NCBI GenBank assembly: GCA_023376005.1 | Contig: CM042151.1 | Location: forward strand, 79,387,917-79,451,916 | Reading direction: 5' to 3' | Source of the DNA: Doryteuthis pealeii | Taxonomy: Eukaryota; Mollusca; Cephalopoda; Myopsida; Loliginidae | Length of the DNA stretch: 64,000 bases | Position numbers and translations under genes: made by a program | Part shown: positions 1 to 14,011 of the stretch, piece by piece | Layout of the letters: every line of letters begins with the position of its first letter | How positions within the stretch are numbered: position 1 is the first letter of the stretch | The notes under the pieces: model-generated | Told to the model about the DNA's origin: nothing | Seen by the model: only the letters and a program-made list of their open reading frames with translations | Database searches by the model: none

Positions 1-92
1 CTCTACTCAGGATTGAACCTGGAATCCAGAGATAACTGTCACTTAGAACTGTCTTAACCTAACTAGTTAGGTTAAGACAGGTTAAGACATAA

Positions 93-500
93 AACAAAAT
101 AGTGGTTTACAGTGTGAACGGGAAGGCTAATTTGCATTTTGATTTTAATAAATATGTGCTTAGTATTATTGATTTCTAATTGTTTGGTTTTATCTTAATG
201 AATATATGCAAAAATCTCGGGAATAAATCTTAAACGAAATCCATTAACAATAAAAATAACTAATTTTATTCTTTACATCCTATTTTAACTAAATAGTTGA
301 ATTAGAAAAATTTAGCAATGGAAGACGGGAGTGATAGAAGTGTAAGTTTCAGTTGTTCTACTTTTTGATTGTACCCCCTCTCTTTCAAATCTTTTTATCT
401 ACATTCTTATTTAATTTCTTTAGCCTTTCAATTCTAATATAATACTTTATCACATTAAAACTTAAATACTTGTACCCGGAGGGTGCATATATTTGCTAAT
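93..500 (+). repeat. Left arm of a long inverted repeat pair
   Basis: This sequence reappears in reverse complement at about 2744-3178 with roughly 85-90% identity by eye. Outer edges match (ACAAAATAGTGGTTTACAGT on both), and so do the inner edges around the palindromic GCACCCTCCGGGTGC-like motif near 474-487. The pair could be terminal inverted repeats of one 3.1-kb element or two opposite insertions of one short element. No open frame in it is coding. Confidence 0.7.
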
Positions 501-833
501 ATGTATATGTTTTAAACAACTACTTGACCCATATACACATATACATGTGTGTATGTGTATGTAAGTAAACATTTAGGAATAAAAGCAGATAAAACACAAC
601 TTCTTTTAATTGATATTTAATATACATATTGCCTCGGGCACTGGGCAATAAACCCAGACATGCCCCTTTAAATCGAAGGGGCAGGTGTTGCCTGGGGGGA
701 TGGCCCCCGTTAATTATAGCAATCCCTACCCATTGGCCAGATCTACATACTAATTAGAAAAATAGATACATGTTCTTTAGAATGTTGAAAACATCTTTGA
801 CAATAAACAATAAATGTTTCTATGATTCTTTAA
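501..833. other. Gene-free spacer with a GC-rich patch
   Basis: AT-rich sequence between the left inverted arm and the first SINE. It includes a distinct G/C-rich block at about 630-715 (GGGGCAGG, GGGGGGATGGCCCCC) unlike its surroundings. That block resembles repeat-derived sequence, but I cannot name it. No coding sequence is seen. Confidence 0.4.
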
Positions 834-1065
834 TTAGCTTAGCTCTGATTTTAGAGGATCAGTATAGGAACCATAAGGTTCTGGGTTCAATACCTGCCCT
901 TGCCAACTCAGTGAGTGAGGAGCATAACTTGGGTCAGGTGATCTGAGCGGTAATAGGGAAACTGACGATCATGTGGCGCTCCACCTTAGACGCAAAAAAC
1001 AATCTCCCTGGTCTATCGCTAGTGAAAAGAGGATAGACTCTGCTGTCCGGCTGATACCGACAATG
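834..1065 (+). mobile_element. tRNA-derived SINE, degenerate
   Basis: It starts with a decayed tRNA-like head (TTAGCTCTG as A-box remnant, GGGTTCAATACC as B box). The body is the same as in the SINEs at 38346-38577 and 44020-44273: CCAACTCAG, GTGGCGCTCCACCT, AGACGCA, CAATCTCC, AAGAGGATAGACTC and GGCTGATACCGAC occur in the same order. It is not a functional tRNA gene because the anticodon arm and acceptor pairing are lost. A second SINE type follows within 80 bases. Confidence 0.75.
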
Positions 1066-1136
1066 ACCTATTCTGAAAGAAGAGAATATCTGTAGATATA
1101 AACAGAATATATACAACAGATATATATCTCTCAAGG

Positions 1137-1425
1137 AAGCGCGTGGTGTACTGGTTAAAGTCTTGGGAAATGGACTCATCGCCCAAGTTCAAATCCTGGA
1201 TGTGGTAATTGCATTTCACTTAGCGCTAATACCCTTGGGAAAGGTATGAATCCTACTCTCCCTCCAGCTATGGGTAAATCATAGGACAGACTGGCTTCTT
1301 TAACCATGGTTAGGCAACCAGTCTAGGAGAAGGAAAACTCTGAATTCAAACCTGATAAACTCCGCTTAAGAAATTGACCTTGTGTCGCATCCTGTTCGTG
1401 TGGGGGGTTGGTAAATATATATATA
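1137..1425 (+). mobile_element. tRNA-derived SINE of a second type
   Basis: The tRNA-like head has an A-box-like TGGTGTACTGGTTAAAG and a B-box-like GTTCAAATCC 40-50 bases later. An unrelated body of about 200 bases follows and the element ends against a short (TA)n run at 1417-1428. The head differs from the neighbouring SINE at 834-1065, so this is a separate family. Polymerase III internal promoter elements are recognisable but activity cannot be judged. Confidence 0.65.
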
Positions 1426-1556
1426 TATCTCAATTTTTTTTTTTTTTTTCAACCACAAGTAATATTAGTAAATGTATGAATATGGTAATCAACCAATAAG
1501 ATGTTTTTGATTATATTTAAATCATGTGCCTAATGTATCGATGTTAATATCTATAA

Positions 1557-1560
<4 letters not shown>

Positions 1561-1588
<28 letters not shown>
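1561..1588. repeat. (TG)n microsatellite
   Basis: About 14 uninterrupted TG units. A related (CA)n tract lies at 1911-1936. Any open frame across them is spurious. Confidence 0.95.
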
Positions 1589-1591
<3 letters not shown>

Positions 1592-1661
1592 TCGTGTAGA
1601 TTCATTGATAAAAACTTTGGATGTCCTTTTGTAATTCTCATGCTTGATATTCAAGATTATG

Positions 1662-1743
1662 TACAGGGTGTCCATAAAGTCCGTGTGCGTTTTTTCTAAA
1701 TGAAAATCTTCAAAGTGCACACTGACTTTATGGATATCCCGTA
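1662..1743. mobile_element. Tiny mariner-like MITE
   Basis: An 82-base element with imperfect terminal inverted repeats: CAGGGTGTCCATAAAGTC at the left, GACTTTATGGATATCCCG at the right. Each end is bounded by TA, the target used by the Tc1/mariner superfamily. CAGGGTGTCCATAAAGT-type termini are typical of invertebrate mariner-related elements (family knowledge). There is no coding capacity. Confidence 0.6.
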
Positions 1744-1793
1744 TAATCCTGAAGTAAACCAAGAAAACAATTCGGGATGAATATTGTTTACAT

Positions 1794-1844
1794 CTAAAAG
1801 TGAATTTGTACAATATGGCTAATATTGTACAAATTCACTTTTAG
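1794..1844. repeat. Near-perfect hairpin
   Basis: Two arms of about 21-23 bases around CTAAAAGTGAATTTGTACAA separated by a few bases, so the DNA or its transcript could fold on itself. It is probably a relic of a foldback element and has no gene content. Confidence 0.75.
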
Positions 1845-1903
1845 TCCAGCTTAACAGTAAATGTCATTGAAACAGCATTTTGCAATGGGAATTATTAGCC
1901 CCA

Positions 1904-1937
<34 letters not shown>

Positions 1938-2087
1938 AATATAGGATAGTTATTTTGGATAAATGTCTGACAATGTGATTAAGAAATATGACTATACAGT
2001 GAAAACCAACTTGTTGAAAAAAAAAACAATTTGTATAATTTGTTTATAGTTTCATCAGAAACTATAAAATAATATATAAATAGTTTG

Positions 2088-2310
2088 GCACAAGGCCAGA
2101 TGTATGAGGCACCCAGTAAGAATCAAATTCACTTACAATGACTTGCTAGCCTAACTCAGTAATCATTACACTACATGGGGCATCTTAGTAATTATTTGTT
2201 AAGCTTAGTTTGGAACAAGGCCAGATATATGTGGCACCCAGTGAGAATCAATGTCACTAACAATAACATGGCTATCTCTCTAACTGTTATACCACTTAAA
2301 GCACTCAAAA
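2088..2310 (-). repeat. Two tandem copies of a short SINE-like repeat
   Basis: The unit of about 115 bases beginning AGTTTGG-ACAAGGCCAGAT and continuing GGCACCCAGT-AGAATCAA occurs twice (starting near 2090 and 2209). On the - strand the units read like tRNA-derived SINE heads, but box motifs are weak, so class and strand are tentative. Confidence 0.5.
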
Positions 2311-2743
2311 AGCTAAGTTCAACTTAAGGGTAACTCAATAGTGTATTAAAGAGAAACCAACCACCTTTTTAATTTTAAAGAATCCAAAATGTTAGAAATC
2401 AGCAATTTTTAAAAATAAAATAAAGGATACATTATAAAATTCTTTGATTAATTAGTCAACAGTGAAATTTTATTAAAATTCAGATGATTTTTGTCAACCT
2501 ACGGAGAAAAATAACCAAATATAAGTATGTCAAATTTATCCTGAATGTTTTGTAAGGGATTATTTTTTCTTCTGAAAATGAATGATCAGTGTGTGAGATT
2601 ACATAAATGTATTTTAAGTTTCAGGTTCGTTCCCATAAATCGTATTGTGGATGTATTTCATATCAGATCCATAATTTCTTGACTGAATTTTGAATATAAA
2701 CAATTTTTTAGGAATAATGGTATTTCCTTTCATTTCTATAAAT

Positions 2744-3178
2744 ACTAGCAAATTTATGCACCCTCCGGGTGCAAGTTTTTAAGTTTTAAATAATGAAATA
2801 TCATGTTAAATTAGAAAGGCTAATAAAACTAAAAACGAAAGCTGATAAAAAGATTTGGAACAGAGGGGGTATTATCGAAAAATAGAACAGCTTTGAAACT
2901 AACTCTTCCATCATTTTCCATTACTCCCGTCTTTCATTGGTAAATTTTCCTAATTTAACTCTTTACTTAAAATAGGAAGTAAAGGATAATATTACAATTA
3001 TTTCTTCTTCTTAATGAATTTCTTTTAAGATTTATCCCAGAGATGTTTGCTCATATTCAATAAGATAAAACCAAACAATTAGAAATCAATAATACTTAGC
3101 ATATATTTATTAAAATCATTTTTTAAGATCAATATGCAAATTAGCTTTCCCATTCACACTGTAAACCACTATTTTGTT
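2744..3178 (-). repeat. Right arm of the long inverted repeat pair
   Basis: Reverse complement of 93-500. The sequence just left of it (2660-2743) matches the sequence upstream of zinc-finger copy 5 (about 60290-60350), while 3380-3580 matches 60366-60557. Relative to copy 5, this arm therefore sits inside an insertion in the 5' flank of zinc-finger copy 1. Confidence 0.65.
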
Positions 3179-3580
3179 GTATATATAAATACAATTGCTT
3201 ATTATTAGTATGTAGATATGGTCAACAGTCTTAATAATGTAAAACAATTTTATTATTCATTGAGGTTTAAATAAAAATAAAATCATGGAGAATGTGATGT
3301 AAATAACTAAGGGAACTGTGAATTGAGTAGTAATATAGTTTCGGTTACAAACAAACACACAATCTCCATTATAATAAGATATATAAAGTAAAACTTCTTG
3401 TATATTCCATTTAATTGTATTTGTTGAAAACTAATATAAAAATATTAATCCTGACTGAACAAAAATGATATCATATATTGCAGTTTATTGAAATACAAAT
3501 TGAATAATTATAACTTTTTAAATGAAAATAACACACAGGTTTTCTTTTTTTTTTAAATATTATTTCTTCTTTATTCACAG

Positions 3581-5036
<1,456 letters not shown>

Positions 5037-6911
5037 AAACCATTTACCTGATTGCAAGTGTATTGCAAGAGGGAAGTGTATTCAGAGAAGGAACTGCAGA
5101 CAAGGAAAAAAGGATGGTAACAACATAAGAATGCAGGGACATTTATGGAAGAACGTGACCAGACATTCATTGTTTTTAATTCTGTCTGTCTCTCTCTTTC
5201 TCTCTATCTTTATATATCTATCTCTCCTTCTCTCTATCTCTATCTATCTCCTAGTATAATTTCTTCAAGATTACCATTTTTATTCGTAAACTTAACCCTG
5301 TTGGCAAGCAAGTAAAGCTTTAATCAAACGGACCAATTTTTAGGTTTTCATTTTTGTTTTGTTTTTTTCTTTTGTCTACATTTCATTTTGTATTATTTTG
5401 AGTTTCATTGTTATTGTTTTTGCTGTTTTTGGTTTACTTGCTTTTTTTTCATTAAGTTTAGCCCTAAGTAAGGCCAAATTGGACAATATTCAGGAAAAAG
5501 TTCCCATAATGTGGTGATAAGATGTAGTAAATGAATAAAAAGAAAGATTGAAAAGGCTTCACTACAATGGCTCAAGAGTGACAAGTTACCATTTGATTAG
5601 AAATGAATCCTTATAGCTGGACAAGATCAGTGCAGATTCTTCCACTCAGCCATCAAAAGTTCCAGCTTAAATAAACTCCTGTGAATACACACTGGAGTGA
5701 AACTTGTGAGAAGTGTGAATAATTATTCAGATATAGTTTTGATTTTAAAAACCACATGAGAATAATTTTCAAATAGCTCCTCTTTAAAAAAGACTCATGA
5801 GAATACACACAGGATAGTGGGGATGAGTATTTTTTCAGTGATTCAATTCAAAAAGACAAGGGAAATAACACAGGAGAGAAAACATTGTAAAGTGTGAAGA
5901 TCAACAGTTTTCCAAGATTCAGTTAAAACTATCCAGTTTTAATATTCTTGCTAAAACTGATGTTTTTTATTAGCTTTTCTATCTCAGTGTAAATGTTTTT
6001 ATGCAATTGACCTACCGTTAATAAAATGTTTAGCTTAAATGCCTATTGAATTTATAGTTTCATGATAACATTTTATGCATTTCTCTTTATTGTAAGTAAA
6101 AAGAATCTTGTACATATATATATGGGTCACATCTTTTCTAGTATATATATATATATATATATATGATGAAGTAAAAATCTATTATTAATTTTTCCAACAT
6201 TTTTCCCTTCCTAACACTGTTCTTTTTTCTATTGCTAAAAACTAAGAATTCTGAATAAAGGAAATTCATTGCAATTAGAAATGTGTGTAATATTTGTTAA
6301 TTCTTTTATCTATTTTAAGCTATAATTTTTCATATAGTTACATTTTTCTCAATATTTTAATGTATATTCCTTAATATAGAGGAATTATTTAATAAATTAG
6401 ATTAAAAAAAGACATGTGAAATTACACAGGAGAGAAAAGTGTGAAGATCAACAGTTTTCCAAGATTCAGTTAAAACTATCCAGTTTTAATATTCTTGCTA
6501 AAACTGATGTTTTTATTGACTTTTCTAGCTCAGTGTAAATGTTTTTATGCATTTGACCCTAAATGAAATATGATAGACATTTATCTCTTTTACTGATTTG
6601 TATGACTTTTTAGTTTTCAAAAATGTATATCCATAAGTCCATTGAATATCCTGCTTGGCTTATAATATTAATGTATATTTCTCTACATTTTTTCTTTACT
6701 ATATTTTCTTATTTAAATGTGATATACATTTACTTCATTGATTTAAATTTTATGTTGTATTTGCGGAAATCTATAAGGTTTGTTTACTATATGTTTAGCT
6801 TGAACACCTATTGAATTTATAGTTCCATGATAACATTTATTTGATTTGCATTTCTCTTTATTGTAAGTAAAAAGAATCTTGTACATATATATATGGGTCA
6901 CATCTTTTCTA

Positions 6912-6949
<38 letters not shown>

Positions 6950-7600
6950 GATGAAGTAAAAATCTATTATTAATTTTTCCAACATTTTTTTCCCTTCCTA
7001 ACACTGTTCTTTTTTCTATTGCTATTAATAAAAACTAAGAATTCTGAATAAAGGAAATTCATTGCAATTAAAAATGTGTGTAATATTTGTTAATTCTTCT
7101 ATCTTTTTGTTTTTGTTGTTGGTTGTCTTTGTTGTTTTAATCGGTCAATTCTTTTGCTATTGATGAAAATAAATTCTGCTGTTAGGAAATATAAATGCTT
7201 CCATATTTATATACATGTTCCTTACCAAAATAATTAATTAGAATGAATTAAAAATCTATTATTCATTATTCCAACATTTTTGTTCCTTCCTTTTATTTTT
7301 ATATTGCTCATAATAAAAATTAAACTTCTGAATGAAGTAAATTCATTGCAATTAAAAATGTGCGTAATATTTATTAATTTTTCCATCTAAGTGCTGATTG
7401 AAAAGTAACTCCTATTTTAAACTATAATTTTTCATATAGCATTACATTTTTCTAGAAATTTGAATGAACGTTCCTTAATATAGAGCAATTAAATTTGTTT
7501 TTTTGTTGGTGCTCCTCCTCATTTTTCTATTGTTTTTTTTGTGAATGGCTGAATCATCATTTTCCTGGGAGATGGATGTGTACATGTGGTCCTCATGAGT
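5037..7600 (+). other. 3' flank of zinc-finger copy 1
   Basis: No intact gene. The first part matches the 3' flank of copy 3 (23321-25420) block by block: a TCTC/TCTA-rich tract at 5185-5250, a shared AATAAA at 5534-5539 that could be a polyadenylation signal, and decayed finger remnants at about 5659-5815 (stretches like AATACACACTGGAG). A block is duplicated in tandem here (about 5870-6290 and 6425-7085), each carrying a (TA)n tract. Near 7590-7670 lies the short TACATATACATATGTTAAG sequence that is expanded into a long array behind copy 3. Confidence 0.6.
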
Positions 7601-7734
7601 GACCAGCTAGAAGGGTTTTGATTAAAGGAGCAAGTCTACTCTATGAAACCAATACATATACATATGTTAAGAATTAATGTAAAAATGAACTAATGGATGG
7701 AATAAGTAAAAGAATCTTGTGGTAGGTAAGAGAT

Positions 7735-8997
7735 TTTTTTTTTCATCAGAGTAGATGGAATGACATCATATAATGATATTAGTCAAAAATTTTTATTCAG
7801 TGATTAACTATATTTTTTGCTAAATTTCAAATTAATATTTCAAAGCAAAATAGACAAGAAATATTAAATAAAGTAATCAAATTAACTACTATAAATTTGA
7901 TAAAATAAAAATAATATACTATACTAAGTATAGTATATTATTTTTTAAATCGAAAAGTGCACTGACTTGAAAATATTACGAAAAGAAAAAACTAAATGCA
8001 AAAAAAAAAAAAATGAAACTTACTTTATTAAATAGAATTTTGAATGTGCTTAAAAGTTAAATATCAAATTACAGTACTGATTTTGGTACAAATACAGAAT
8101 AGCATGCATTGATAATATCATTAGAATTGTATTTTACGAATAAATAACATTAGATTACAGAAATTATCGAAGGCACCTAATTCTAACCTACTTATTTGAG
8201 TGTCTCAAAGTTTTCAGGAATTTCAGTGAAATGTAATAGGTAATCTAATAGTATTATCTCTTGCGCACCATTTTGCATTAGTATCATGATTTTATTTGTA
8301 TTTCTAATATTAAGATAAATAAGTTAACGCGATTATTTTATGAATCATGGGTAACAGGAAAAATTAAAAAGGGTTTGTTTACATTGATGAACAACGGAAA
8401 ATATCAACAGTACATAAATATGTAAATTTTAATTTTTAAATAAAAAATAGTGCACAGGCATGAAACTCTGTGGAAAATTAATGTCTCCTACTTAAAATAT
8501 TAAATGCAAAAAAAAAATCTAAAAATCACACATCTTATTAGAAAGAATTTTGTATGTGTTTAAAAGTTAAATAACAACTCACTTAAATGTCAAAAGTGTA
8601 ACTAAGTGATTAATTCTTAAACTGTCCATAAAAATTGTTTAATGAAAAAATAGATTGAATAAACGATTGTTTATCCTGTGCAATGAAATATTTACTACAA
8701 CTTTTAATTAGTAAAAATGTAGATTTAATGTGAAAAAAAGAAAAGAAAAGAAAAAATTGATTTAGCTTCAATTTGTTTACTTTTATAGCAAGAAACGTCG
8801 AAAATAGCCAAGTAGAATTTTAACATTATTTTATAATACTATTTAATTTTTAAATGTATTCAATGATATAAATCAAATCATCATTATTTTTGCTCAAAAA
8901 CAAAGCCCTGGTGATATTTAATGTGTATATATATTACTTCGTCATTCATTGTAATATTATCGAAGTTTACTCCAGATATACAGATTCACACAACTGC

Positions 8998-9035
<38 letters not shown>

Positions 9036-10080
9036 TTAGCAATTAGCATGGATATCCATGACAATCTCTTGCCAACTTTATGATTCATTGTCCCAGAGAG
9101 GTCCTCTGCACAGCATCCAGTATCCTTGCACAGTTGGTTTGTGTAGGTCCTTGGTGGGTGGCCCACATTAGCATGTCCATGTGTTGGCTTCCTCAGGAGA
9201 ACATCATTTATGAATTCGTCCTTGCTCCTCCAGCTGTATCCACAATGCCTTGTCTCTCCCACTCAGATGGTTTGTGAGATAGGGGGCAGGTGGCCGTACA
9301 GCTGTTTCCTTGTGGGGTGCAGTTTTCATGACTTGTTCAAGACCACACACAGCATTCTTCTGCAGCTCCCATCTAGCTTATTCTCAAGGCGCCTTGTTAG
9401 GGTCCTAGTGGTGCAACCATACAGTAGCACTGATACAACCACAGCTTGGAAGAATTGTCGCTTTAACTTGTCAATGAGATCGGATTAGTGATAATCTGTT
9501 TATAACCAACCATACCTTTCCTATTCATGTATTGACATTGCTTTTTGTGGATGAGATACTACTACCTAGGTGTGAATTGTTCTACTGGCTTTAGAGGCTT
9601 GCCGTAGAGTGTGGAGATGTCTCCTTTTTTTTTGAAACCCATGAATTCAGTTTTATTGGAGTTCCCATAGAGGCCAATATTCTGCCTTCTCCAGGTTATA
9701 CAGTAGTGACTCAGCCTGTGCTGGTGTGTGTGCAAGAAGTGCTAGGTCATCAGCGTAGTCTGCATCTGTGACAGTCTGAGTGGAACATTGCCTGCTTCTT
9801 GCCTTTTTTAGTGTGAAACCTTTTTCTTTTATGGCATTTAATGATGTTCAGAGTACCTAGTCTAGGCATATTATGAATATATATGGTGCTAATGTATCTC
9901 CTTGCAGGACTCCAGCGGCTATGTCAAAGAAATTGTGTCACCATCAGGTGAGCATACCATTGTTTTAGTCTTTGTAGAGCATCATTATAGTGGCAATCGT
10001 TTCTCTGGGGAGACTGTATGCTAGTAGTATTTGTTCCATTTTCCTTCTGTGTATGGAATCAATTGCCTTAGAAAAATCTA
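7735..10080. repeat. Segmental duplicate A (partner at about 29425-33000)
   Basis: About 1.25 kb of AT-rich non-coding sequence (7735-9000) followed by a retrotransposon relic. The same order and close sequence recur at 29425-30640, 31285-31390 and 31795 onward. Distinctive shared strings include GGCACCTAATTCTAACCTAC and TATACTAAGTATAGTATATT. The partner carries extra insertions of about 650 bases near 30640-31285 and 400 bases near 31391-31795. No host gene is seen. Confidence 0.75.
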
Positions 10081-10085
10081 AAAAA
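9034..10085 (-). pseudogene. Non-LTR retrotransposon (LINE) RT relic, 3' part
   Basis: On the - strand broken frames give a recognisable non-LTR reverse transcriptase in correct order. DFSKAIDSIHRRKMEQILLA lies near 10080-10020, the primer-grip-side GVLQGDTLAPYIFIICLD near 9910-9860, and the catalytic ADYADDLALLAHTPAQAE near 9775-9715. A C-terminal tail follows (KLDGSCRRMLCVVLNKS, GHCWRSKDE-like GYSWRSKDEFINDVLL, HGHANVGHPPRTYTNQLCKD) running to about 9040. Several frameshifts and stops interrupt it, and the 5' part including any endonuclease is missing. It ends against a (TA)n tract at 9001-9033. The clade was not assigned. The element copied itself by target-primed reverse transcription when active (family knowledge); this copy cannot. 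Confidence 0.85.
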
Positions 10086-10330
10086 AACAAACTATTAAAA
10101 CTTTTAAAAACTATTTAACTAGAAATGCCATAACAAGACGACAACAACTTCAGTTCCAGTGTTCTTCTGAAAAAGATTTTATCTCAAAATATCAAGAATA
10201 AATTACAGGTTAACAAACAACACCATTATTACCTTATTATTTTTTCTTTACACCTGCATTGTGATAGCCTTCAAAATCAACCTCCAAACCAATATATACA
10301 CAATGCTTCAAGCAAATTATAAAACTCTCT

Positions 10331-10364
<34 letters not shown>

Positions 10365-10431
10365 GGGTCATCCACAGACGCATGTTTCACTTATCAAGTC
10401 TCTTCAGTGTGGCTGGACATTTTGTAAGCTA

Positions 10432-10479
<48 letters not shown>

Positions 10480-10894
10480 AATGGTAAAAAGGATGAGTCA
10501 GAAGAAGGAAATAGAGAGTGAGTAGGTAAAAGGGGGTGTTGCCACAGATGGATGATACATCACAAGTTCAGGTGAGGTGATAGAATGATCAAAGGATTTA
10601 GAGTAAGTGAAGCATTGAGTGATTAGTATGAGGGTTGGTTTTGTGGCTGGTTACAAAAATTGTAAAAAATACAAGAAACTCAAAATCAAAGAAACACATA
10701 AAATAAAATAAAATTCTGAATCACAAATCTTTCTGTTTTGAAATAATAAAGATTCATTCTGAAAAAGCTTTTAAGACCAACAGAGGTGAAATATTAATTG
10801 GATGTAATTATTTGTGTTTTGTTATTCACTTTTTACTTAATTTTTTCCAAATATATTCATGGATTTTTACTAAACTGTTATTTCCTTCATATAT
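10086..10894. other. Gene-free repeat mosaic
   Basis: About 10195-10330 resembles the pseudo-LTR region of the PLE at 42-47 kb (shared CAATGCTTCAAGCAAATTAT). It is followed by (TA)n tracts at 10330-10364 and 10434-10474 around a short unique block. The rest is unclassified AT-rich sequence. No coding sequence is seen. Confidence 0.45.
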
Positions 10895-11070
10895 ATTGTA
10901 ATACAGGTACAAGTGATAACCTTTTCGAGTTTCACCATAAGGATCTTCTGGGTTAAATCCACTGGATTAATCAAGATATTGATTAATTGCAGTCGATTAC
11001 ACGTGGATTTAACCCTGAAGATCCTTATGGTGAAACTCGAGTAGGTTATCACTTGTACCTGTATTACAAT
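10895..11070. repeat. Foldback (hairpin) element
   Basis: A 176-base inverted repeat. Arms of about 75 bases begin ATTGTAATACAGGTACAAGT and end with its reverse complement at 11070. The centre is a short AT-rich loop near 10965-10995. It has the architecture of a foldback MITE. The open frame across it is a by-product of the palindrome. Confidence 0.85.
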
Positions 11071-12317
11071 AAATTTGCTCTACTAACATATTGAGCACTT
11101 TTAATTTGTTATATCGCTGCCTTACCTTCCTGAATTTTACATCAACTAACCATTGTGACCATATTCACAGGTAAATCACCTTTTCCATAATACACACACA
11201 CATAATTGCCCCAAATACCATGAGTGTTTTTAGTTCTACAAAAAAAAAAATGCTACATTATTTATTTTTTGAGTTTTAAGATGACTTTTAAATTTTAAAT
11301 ACCCTTTTCTTTTTCTTTTTTATAAAAATACACTTATGTTGGGGGCGTAACATTTTTTGCGAGTTGGTCATTTTCGATACTAATTACAGTATAAATGAAG
11401 AGATAAAAAAATGAAATTATGAATAGATACAAAAAAAATTTTTTACGGTTGCTGTTCTATGAGAAAATAAGTACCGAAAATCGAAAAATAAAATGTAAAA
11501 AAAATAATAAATAATTAATTTTTGATGACATTTCTCCATTTTCAATAAATAATGATGTCACATTCTTGGCTGTAGAATGGGGTAAATACATAATTATCTC
11601 CCTTGGTTTTCGCTCATAAGTCATTCTGCATCATTTGGAAAGGACGATTGTTTTAATTTTTTCAACTTGAAAAAATATAAGTTTATTAAAGTATTTTTTT
11701 TTTGTTTAATATCACATTTTAAAAAAGGTAGTAAGTATCACGTTCTTTACTTTATTGTTTACAAATTAGAATATGCGAAAATACTTATCTTTTACTAAGA
11801 AGAAAGAAAAATTATATCTTAAATATGCGAAATTATTGAATTTAAAAAATATTGCAAAGAAATAAATTCTTAGGAAAAAATAAGTAGCACGGCTGAATTA
11901 ACTCATCACAAGGTACCACCAATTATCTACCTATAAAAAATGAAACTTGCATAAAATTAATACATTTTTTTACAGAAATAATGAAAATTATGAACGAAAA
12001 ATGTTTACATTTTCGCACCGTTAAATCAATTGAAATTTAACGTAGCCACACTTTTACTTTTGAATTTTCTCCATAGTTTCAATGAAAATAATACTGGCAA
12101 AATAAAGTTTTTGAAAAATGACTTTTACAGAAAATAATTTACCAAAAATCAGGAAATTATCGGATTTTAATGAAATTTTCAGTGTTTATGTATCAATGAA
12201 TGATCTTTATAATGCATTATTATTTTATTTCAAAACCTAATTTTTTTTCAGGTCACTTAATTTTCCTTATGTTGGGGGCGTAAATTGTTCAAGTTGGTCA
12301 TTTTCGATACTAATTAC
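11071..12317. other. AT-rich nested repeat, no gene
   Basis: Low-complexity A/T-rich sequence. It contains fragments of families repeated at 18600-19700 and 34690-36020, and a truncated TIR-like end (AAGGTACCACCAA at 11910). At 11380-11387 it carries the single-copy CTAATTAC that is duplicated around the element at 12318-14011. No coding sequence. Confidence 0.6.
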
Positions 12318-14011
12318 TAGGTACCACCAATTTGACCCTGTGCAATTTACCCCCTACATTTAACACAATGAAACTTGCAGAAAAATAATATTTTCTTGAA
12401 AATTTTTTCCATTCGAAAGAAAAAACATTAAATAAACTCCTGATGATTTTTTCAATTTTTTATCAGCTACGAAAATAATGAAAATTATGATTGAAAAACA
12501 ATGTTTTCATTTTTGCACTGTTAAATCAACTGAAATTTAACGTAGCTTAAAAACAAGTTACGATAAGAGGATTTTTTAAAAATTCTATGAAAAATCAATT
12601 AATGGTCCGATTTTCACGAAAATTTCCATAAATGTTTATCATTGGATGTAAATACATCTGAAATAGTTTTTTTCTAAAATATATTAGGGGAAATATTTTT
12701 TACGATGTCTATCACCCCCCCTATTTTATTTTATGAGATAAAAAAAATGATGTGGAAAAAAAATTTGGTACTTTTTTTCTATAAAGATAAGAGGCTGATA
12801 ACTATATCAATGAAATTGTATAACGTACCGAATTATAGTTTTTTTAGGAAAAATAATGAAATCGGAAATAAAAAGTGCAAAAAAAAATGTCATAATATTA
12901 ATATTTGAAAACTTTTTTTTTCTTATGTAATTAGTATGTACTATATTCTATTAAATTGTCAAAAAAAAAAATTTTTTTAAGAAATTAATTTTTACGAGAT
13001 TTTCAATCTTTTGTGTGATTAAAATTTTTTATTTTCTGCGTGAAATAAATTAATTTTTTTTTTTCCTGTGGAAAAAAATCAAAATTTTCACGGATATTTA
13101 AAAACATGAATTTTAGAATTCAGGTGAACTAAAAGTTGGTCCGATCCGTGCTCGATTAATATTTTTAAAAGAATTTGTAATTTTTATTGTTGAATAGTAA
13201 TTTTTGGTTCTTAGAATATATGGAAGGGCATAACCTTCATATACAAAGAGACGAGACGAGACGCTTCTGAATAACAAAAGTTTGTTTTCTTTGTTCAAAA
13301 AAGTTAAATAAGATAATTTTCGCTATTAGAATAAAAATAAGTATACAGGATTATTTTATCAGTTTTTCTCTTAGAAAAATAATCAAATTTTCATTTCATT
13401 TTAGATTTTAAAAAGTAATACAAAACCGAAGACATTTTTTAACGTCAATTTCACGGTGACATTTTACTATTAAATTTTTTCAAGTTTTTATTCATGTTAA
13501 TAGTAAAAACATTTTTTTCGTTCATAATTTTCATTATTTTCCTAAGCTGAATTTTTTTTTAAATCATCAGGTCTTTTTAAAATGTTTCTTCTTTCGAATG
13601 CACAAAAAAAAAAAAAAAAAATTCTAGATAATATTTCAAGATAAAAAAAAAAAAGAATATCTTAAAATCGTTGAAAACAAATAAAATCGGTTATTGAATA
13701 GGCACAGACAAAAAGTTAAATTAGTGTTATCCATACTTTTACTGGTTAATTGTAGAAGGGAAATAATTAGTAACTTTTCTGTCTATATTACGGTCTGAAA
13801 ATTACCCTTTCGCATGTAATACGGACAGGTTTGTTTATTTTTTAAGATAACGATGTAATTTTTCCCAATCGGATAATTTGATCTTTGAATTAACTATTTT
13901 TCTTTGTAACAACTTTGTACGATCTTTTTTTACGAGATTTTTGATAAACAAAGTTCGGAAATATCTATTTCCGTTTTATTCAAGATGGCATAAACGGTCT
14001 GGTGGTACCTA
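12318..14011. mobile_element. hAT-like non-autonomous transposon, copy A
   Basis: A 1694-base element with 12-base terminal inverted repeats, TAGGTACCACCA at the left and TGGTGGTACCTA at the right. It is flanked on both sides by CTAATTAC, an exact 8-base target-site duplication that fits the hAT consensus nTnnnnAn. Interior is AT-rich with no transposase frame. The left subterminal region carries a C-run and ACAATGAAACTTGCA; the right end carries ATTCAAGATGGC. The same ends recur in copies B to E. Unoccupied paralogous sites with one CTAATTAC lie at 11380, 19711 and 36013. Superfamily assignment rests on TSD length and TIR start only. Confidence 0.85.
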
